DNA from: Fremontodendron californicum
Lineage: Eukaryota > Streptophyta > Magnoliopsida > Malvales > Malvaceae
Assembly: GCA_030761205.1 (NCBI GenBank)
Contig: JAULJL010000020.1
Span: 4,531,001 to 4,595,000, forward strand
Direction of reading: 5' to 3'
Length of the DNA: 64,000 nt
Positions 58,501 to 64,000 of the stretch are shown here, piece after piece. Under the pieces are notes generated by a model. That model had not been told where the DNA came from. It saw only the letters and a list, made by a program, of their open reading frames with translations, and did no database searches. The translations under genes were made by a program, and so were the position numbers. Each line of letters begins with the position of its first letter. Position 1 is the first letter of the stretch.

Positions 58501-60462
58501 GGCAAAGCAGTTTTTTTTCTCCTCCAAAAACTCGTACATCTATGATTTTTCTGGGAATTCATTTTTGATCAGAAAATTAAGCCGATTTGTTTTCATGTAG
58601 TTTTACATGTCTTGAGTCTCCAGTATTTTTTTTAGAATTTTTGGAAGTTTTAAAAATTGGGTAAAAAATCGTGGATTAAAACTGGACAGTGGAGTCAGAA
58701 TTGAATTTAAAGAAAAACAAAACAGTTTTTTTTCCCCCAAAACTCGTACATCTATGATTTTTCTGGGAATTCATCTTTGATCAGAAAATTAAGCCGATTT
58801 GTTTTTGTGTAGTTTTACCTGTCCTGAGTCTCCAGTATTTTTTTTCGAATTTTTGGAATTTTTAAAAATAGGATAAAAAATCGTGGATTAAAACTGGACA
58901 GTGAAGTCAGAATTGATTTTAAAGAAAAACAAAGCAGTTTTTTCTCCTCCAAAAACTCGTACATCTCTGGTTTTTCTGGGAATTCATCTTTGATTAAAAA
59001 ATTAAGCCGATTTTTTCTCGTGTAGTTTTACATGTCCTGAGTCTCCAGTAATTTTTTCAGAATTTTTGGAATTTTTAAAAATAGGGTAAAAAATCGTGGA
59101 TTAAAACTGGACAATGGAGTCAGAATTGAATTTAAAGAAAAACCAATTTTCTGTTTTGGTTAATCTACTTAGAGTGGGCTGATTAGGAGGGTTAGCTACT
59201 GACTTAGGGTGATTTCTAAGCCTTTTAAACTCTAAAAATGGTTTTTCAAGTCCCGGGCTAAGGGTAGTCAAGTCCGGATTTTTTAAACTTAGGAAATTAG
59301 AGCCATTTAAAAATTTTTAGCCCAGTTTTTATTGTTAATTCAAGCTTTTCAAAATTGTTTTCAAACAATCACAAAGTATTTTGGTTTTAGAATATTTAAT
59401 TTGACATATTTTCCTAAGGTAGCCGGATATCTTTTTAGATATACGGATTTCCTTAATTAAAGGAAAAAATACATTTCATGCATTGCATTTTTATTTTCAT
59501 GCATATTACATGATAGCATTATTTTATTCCATGTCATTTAAATTATATGCCATATCATTCATGTTTGCCATGTCATTTAGGTTGCATTATATTATTTAGA
59601 TTTTGCTATGTCATTTTATTTATGTCATGCATATACATATTCATATCTTTTAAAATGTTTTCAAAAGGATAATGATTTTTCAATAAAAAATAAAGATATT
59701 CCCGAGTTAAAATAATTCATGAGTTCTCTACCGGGTTTGCTGGAGGGAATATCATCAATTATCATTAATAAAGGAATATCTTTCTTTCAATAAAAATAAA
59801 GATATTCCCGAGTTAAAATAATTCATGAGTTCTCTACCGGGTTTGCTGGAGGGAATATCATCAATTATCATTAATAAAGGAATATCTTTCTTTCAAAAAA
59901 GAGAATGATTCGGAAAGTTTTCCAAAACTAATAAAATTTTTTATATTTTGCCACGTTTGTTGGGGAATATAGGAAAATTTTGAATTTATAAATTCTGGAT
60001 CATTTTCAATAAAAAAATGAAATTATTTTTCTTTAAATTGGGAATTAACTTGAAATACTAAATTTAAAACCAACTTTTTACCGAGACTTGAGATAACACA
60101 CGATTAATAAGGTACCGATTTATACGGGCGTTGTGGGGGTGCTAATCCTTCCCCACACGTAACCGACTCCCGAACCCGCTTCTTTGATTTCTCTGGTTTA
60201 AAACGCAGACTTGAAATTGGTTTTTAAAATGTTTTAATTAATTTTTAAAATATTTTATAAAACCGGTTTTAATAGGTGGCCGATCACACCTAGCTAAAAA
60301 AGATTGGTGGCGACTCCATGTCTTTTTTAAGGTCATTTTCAAAACCTTCATTTTTCTAGAGGAATTAAGTCGACTTTTCCTCGATTTTTTTTAATGTCAC
60401 GCCTAACGAATAATAAAGTCTTGCGATGAGACTCGTCGTTATTTTTTTTTTAGGTTGCGACA
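55545..60462 (+). repeat. 3' LTR of the giant element (4918 bp)
   Basis: Nearly identical to the 5' LTR, with the same subrepeats and TATA word. Ends GGTTGCGACA, followed by the TATAC duplication and the second half of the copia RT. Confidence 0.95.
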
Positions 60463-61669
60463 TATACATGGAACAACCAGAAGGATTTGTTATTTCAAGA
60501 CAAGAGCATAAGGTTTGTAAGATTGTTAAATCTCTATACGGGCTTAAACAAGCACCAAAACAATGGCATCAAACATTTGATGAAGTTGTTTTAGCTAATG
60601 GCTATAAAATAAATGAATTCGATAAATGCATATATAGCAAATTTCAAAATGGCAAAGGAGTCATAATTTGCTTGTATGTAGATGACATGCTTATATTTGG
60701 CACGGATTTGGAACAAGTTGAGGATACAAAGAAATTTTTGTCAAATAACTTTGCAATGAAAGATATGGGTGTAGCGGATGTTATTCTCGGAATTAAAATA
60801 ATCCGAGATGAAAGCACCATACCGTTGTCACAATCACATTACATTGAAAAGCTGCTTAAAAGGTTTGATCTATTTGATTGTATACCAGCGTCTACACCCA
60901 TGGATCCTCAAACAAAATTAGTATCAAATGTTGGTAGGAAAATTGATCAGATGCAATATGCAAGTGTAATCGGTTGTCTTATGTATATAATGACATGTAC
61001 AAGGCCATATATTGCATTTGCTGTTGGGAAATTAAGTAGGTACACAAGTAATCCAAGTAATTTACATTGGCAAGCAGTAAATAGAGTACTTAGGTACTTA
61101 AAGAAAACAATTAACTATGGACTGTGCTATAGTCCTTCAGTTCTAGAAGGGTATTCGGATGCTAGTTGGATTACAAGCTTGGAAGATCATGCTTTTACAA
61201 GTGGATGAATCTTCATTCTTGGTGGAGGTGCTATTTCTTAGGGTTCCAAGAAACAAACATGTATAACAGATTCCACCATGGTAGCCGAGTTTATTGCGTT
61301 AGCTGCTGCCACTAAAGAAGCTGAATGGTTAAGGAATTTATTATATGTACCTATATGGCCTAAACCAATTTCACCAATTTCTATCCATTGTGATAGTGAA
61401 GCTACTCTAGTAAAGGCATATAGCCGAGTATATAATGGAAAGTCTAGACATATTGGGTTTAGACATAGTTTTGTCCGACAATTAATTTCTGATGAAGTGA
61501 TCACCGTAACCTTTGTGAGGTCAGGTGAAAACTTGGCGGATCCTTTGACCAAAAGTCTTGCTAGAGATATAGTAAATAAGACCTCGGAGGGGATGGGACT
61601 CAAGCCCATAAAATTAAAGTCACCCATGATGGAAACTCGACTCAATGCTTGGTATAACGTCAAGTCTTG
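60463..61669 (+). pseudogene. Second half of RT and RNase H of the old copia element
   Basis: Resumes at the TATAC duplication with MEQPEGFVISRQEHKVCKI, SLYGLKQAPKQWHQTFDEVV and the catalytic LYVDDMLIFG, then MKDMGVADVILGIKI, STPMDPQTKL and CTRPYIAFAVGKLSRYTSNP. RNase H follows: GYSDASWITS, TGA at 61206 and TAG at about 61240, then TMVAEFIALAAATKEAEWLR, HCDSEATLVKAYSRVYNGKS, HIGFRHSFVR and ENLADPLTKSLARD. The RT catalytic centre is intact, but with the upstream half 19 kb away and two RNase H stops it cannot make a working enzyme. Confidence 0.92.
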
Positions 61670-62175
61670 AGTTCAATGAGACAAAGTACATCATCAGAAT
61701 GTGACTGCTAGCACTATAAATATATATAATATTCCATCCCAAGTAATAGTGCTAGGTACCCGTAATGGTAAAGAAAGGATGAATAATATACTCTTAATAG
61801 ACCCACAACATAAATATGTTAGAGTGTTATAGTTACGAGAACACTCTCGATGGGATTTGCCTATGTGTGTGTGAAGTGTGGCCGCTTCTAGGAGTTCAAG
61901 GGCTTGGCTCTAACAGCATTCATGAAAAGAGGACACAGACACATGGCTATAAAAGTGTCCTCGGATACTGTGCATTGACTGGTGTTGAAATCTTTGTGTG
62001 AGACGTGTTCGGTTAATCAAATGGAATAGCTGGTTCAAAGCGTAGTTTACCATGCAATTTCGATTTACTTTAACTTGTTTTCACTAAGTGAAGGTTCAAT
62101 CGTAAGACACCTTCATTTATGCAATTGATTTCCAAAATTATCAAAATCTGGATTATTTTGAAAATGGTGGGAGAT
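61670..62175 (+). other. 3' untranslated interior of the old copia element
   Basis: Non-coding sequence between RNase H and the 3' LTR, ending in the purine-rich AAAATGGTGGGAGAT primer tract (about 62161-62175). The part from about 62010 is the segment whose older copy lies at 37690-37892. Confidence 0.75.
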
Positions 62176-62964
62176 TGTTGAACATTTTCAAAATAACTAT
62201 GGAATAGAATCTCATATAGGAAAAGAACAAACGCAATGATGTTCTTTAAATATAGAGAGGTGAATGACTTTAGTAGTTGGATAACAAGTGGGTTCAAGTG
62301 AAAATTGGACCATGGCTAGCTTAGATGGTCTAGAAATATATTAATTTTATATATTAATATATTATAAAGGCACTTGACACTTGGCACGTGCACATGCAGC
62401 TAATAATTAATTTTTTAATTAATTATTTTTTGACCTTTTTAGACAATAGCTGGTCGAATTTTTCAACAGATAGATTTGTTCAGACAGATTTATGTTTGAA
62501 CAATATGCTGTTTATTTATTTCAAACAAACAGATTCGTTTAGACAAGTCATGTCTGTACAAGAAGCAGCCTGTCTGTTTGAAGCAGACAGATTCGTTTAG
62601 ACCAGTTGTGTCTGTACTAACAGACATGTAATAGCCTATAAATGCTTCTCTGGTTTTCAGAAGTAAACACACTGAAACATTATTTCATTTTTATTCTCCC
62701 TCTTTTTCAAGATATTTCTCAGATTCTTCTATAAAGGATTGCTGCAGAAATTCTTTTTAAAAGTTTGATAATTTTGTTATATACTGCTGAGTGGATTAGT
62801 TTCGTCAGTGCAATACACAATCAGTCATTGGTATTCTCGAGGTTTATACGCTGATAACTCCTTCGCACACCTAATGTGTGGGCTAATAAAACCTTGAAAA
62901 CAGTGACATTGATACACACCTTAAAATCGTTGTTCGTTTTGATTTCAGAAGTTCTGTTTTAACA
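62176..62964 (+). repeat. 3' LTR of the old copia element
   Basis: About 789 bp from TGTTGAACATTTTC to TTTTAACA. Longer than the 5' LTR mainly through an extra copy of the TCTGTTTGAAGCAGACAG / ACAGATTCGTTTAGAC segment near 62520-62600. TATA word at about 62637. Confidence 0.85.
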
Positions 62965-63489
62965 ATAACCAATAAAATGGAGAGATGGGCACTGAATTGG
63001 AGATGAAAATGCATTAACAGCCAATTTAGGGCGGCCAAGCTTCAATCCTCCAACTTAGCTCCGGATATCAATATCATACACTTTGTCTTTAGCACTTTCA
63101 TTAGAGCCACACCCGATATATGAGCAACTGATTTTGTCAATAATATCTGCAAGATAAGGTCTCAATCCTGCAATCTAATTTTTTTTAATTAGCTAATCAA
63201 AAAGGGCTTTAACAATCCCATTTTCCTTTGATAAGTCCTCGTCTCCTAAAGATACTAACATTACAGGGACATTAAATGAAATAAGATCAAACAAATTCAG
63301 CATCAGCAGACATCCTAAAGTATATTAGCATAATCTATTACATGGGTTTAAAAATTATTTTTCCAAGGGTTATCTATAGGAAATCTTATATCTTCATATT
63401 CACCCAGAACCGGTGGAGATTGGCATAAATGCTTTCTGTTGAGCCTGGAATGTTTGCATTGGATCAATGTATCAAATACAACCATTTTT
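62965..63489. other. Flank with possible 3' gene sequence on the minus strand
   Basis: Two short minus-strand segments look like terminal exons with upstream AG acceptors. 63444-63348 (after CATTCCAG) reads LNRKHLCQSPPVLGEYEDIR and ends at TAA. 63146-63055 (after CTTGCAG) ends at TAA. Both are about 95 bases, short enough to arise by chance, and I recognise neither. Confidence 0.2.
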
Positions 63490-63737
63490 ATTAGATTTGG
63501 TAATTTGTGTATACGTGTTATATTTTTTTTATATGTAAATATAAATACAACACAAATTATTAAATATGTCAAAATCCTAAACACTAATACGACATGTGTA
63601 ATACATGTGTTGTGCTAATCGTGTTTAAACATGTGGTCTCGTGTTATTGCATTGTTTTCGTGTTTATTAAACATATCGTGTTCGTGATGTGTTTTTTTAT
63701 CGTATTCAAAATTAACATATCTAATTTTTACCAATTA
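63490..63737 (+). repeat. Dispersed AT-rich repeat with inverted ends
   Basis: Left end TTAGATTTGGTAATTT and right end AAATTAACATATCTAA are inverted copies (13 of 16 positions). Interior words CTAATACGACATGTGTAA, CGTGTTTAAACATGTG and ATATCGTGTTCGTGATG. The most complete copy of the family in this window. Confidence 0.6.
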
Positions 63738-63800
63738 CATAATGATAATTTCTTATCAAAAGAAGAAAAATAATAATAATAATAAAAGGAAAAAAATTCT

Positions 63801-63898
63801 CTATAATGCAGCTTTTGGTTGTGAGGCAGTCCTTGGGTCATCTGATAACATATGAATTTTGTCTATGAACTTAAGCACCATCTCTTGGTCTTTATCAT
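63801..63898 (-). CDS. Possible terminal exon of an unidentified gene
   Basis: On the minus strand a pyrimidine-rich stretch and TGGAACAG acceptor precede 98 bases that read (in the phase given by the acceptor) DKDQEMVLKFIDKIHMLSDD followed by PRTASQPKAAL and TAG at 63801-63803. The residue mix is protein-like: charged helix, no low complexity. I do not recognise the family. The rest of the gene would lie beyond the right edge, so neither identity nor function can be checked here. Confidence 0.3.
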
Positions 63899-64000
63899 CT
63901 GTTCCAGTTGAAAAAAAAAAGTTAAAAATGAGAGTATAGTTTAATTCACTAGATTAATTTGATTTGATCCATGAAAAACTATTGCTACTCTAATGGAAAA

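Larger units (their letters stand above)
41366..60462 (+). mobile_element. Giant Ogre/Tat-like Ty3-gypsy LTR element lacking pol
   Basis: A 19,097-bp element bounded by TGTAGACACC and GGTTGCGACA with perfect 5-bp target duplications TATAC (41361-41365 and 60463-60467). LTRs are 4919 and 4918 bp. Behind the 5' LTR lies a primer site TGGCGACTCCGCTGGGGA, of the kind I associate with tRNA-Arg-primed Ogre elements. Then a leader, ORF1, a gag with a retrotransposon gag domain, a long non-coding stretch, a tandem-repeat array, an A-rich tract, a polypurine tract and the 3' LTR. Giant LTRs, an extra ORF before gag and a repeat-rich 3' region are all Ogre/Tat traits. No protease, reverse transcriptase, RNase H or integrase motifs were found in the 9.26-kb interior. 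It is therefore a non-autonomous, gag-bearing derivative that needs enzymes from a relative. Confidence 0.9.
37893..62964 (+). mobile_element. Old Ty1-copia retrotransposon, split by a giant Ty3-gypsy element
   Basis: Without the 19.1-kb insertion the element is about 6 kb. It runs 5' LTR, gag, protease, integrase, first half of reverse transcriptase, [giant insertion 41366-60462], second half of reverse transcriptase, RNase H, 3' LTR. The two halves of RT join in frame across one copy of the TATAC target site. The LTRs differ by roughly 7 percent plus indels in the first 200 bases I compared. There are frameshifts and stops throughout, so this is an old, dead copy. I found no flanking target duplication and no clear primer site. 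Confidence 0.9.

Noticed and set aside
1..64000. Intact tRNA, rRNA or known microRNA genes
   Set aside because: I looked for box A/B pairs with a cloverleaf and for common plant microRNA words; only SINE-like degenerate boxes were found.

Overview
The window is nuclear DNA from a flowering plant, most likely a eudicot. The signs are AT-rich intergenic DNA, GT-AG introns, a plant-specific zinc-finger homeodomain gene, a plant GRAM-domain (GEM-like) gene, a broken plastid-type phosphofructokinase gene, and many plant transposons (Ty1-copia, a giant Ogre/Tat-like Ty3-gypsy element, SINEs, MITEs, a foldback element). I cannot name the species. Only two genes look functional, both on the minus strand; about half of the 64 kb is mobile DNA.

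Left third (1-19.3 kb). A SINE and other AT-rich repeats precede a decayed minus-strand copy of a plastid phosphofructokinase gene (about 2.85-4.43 kb) that still has its introns, so it is not a processed copy. Two copies of a short inverted-repeat MITE follow. The intronless ZF-HD homeobox gene lies at 8670-9371. Upstream of it is a 1.9 kb foldback element (about 9.95-11.81 kb) whose arms are built from inverted tandem subrepeats and whose core looks like a captured piece of coding sequence. The rest to 19 kb holds SINE and MITE copies and no gene I can support.

Middle (19.4-37 kb). A young Ty1-copia element (19400-23801; 544-bp LTRs with 3 differences; target duplication ATACA) sits inside an older SINE. 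Its interior is heavily deleted and part of gag is replaced by a minisatellite. Another SINE is split by a MITE with 15-bp perfect terminal inverted repeats. The GEM-like GRAM-domain gene occupies 32558-36043 in four exons. Its first intron uses a GC donor, and the expected start codon reads GTG.

Right part (37.7-64 kb). An older Ty1-copia element (37893-62964) is split inside its reverse transcriptase by a 19,097-bp Ogre/Tat-like element (41366-60462; LTRs of 4919 and 4918 bp that I read as nearly identical; target duplication TATAC). The giant element keeps an ORF1 and a gag but has no recognisable protease, reverse transcriptase or integrase, so it must have moved with enzymes from another element. 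Its 3' region holds a 1.3-kb array of about forty copies of a CCTCCGGGC-cored repeat. ORF1 and gag share the same layout at both ends, suggesting one arose from the other. At the right edge, one or two possible terminal exons of an unidentified minus-strand gene can be seen.

Order of events from nesting: SINEs first, then the older copia element and MITEs, then the young copia element, then the giant element. All identities were read by eye without database searches.
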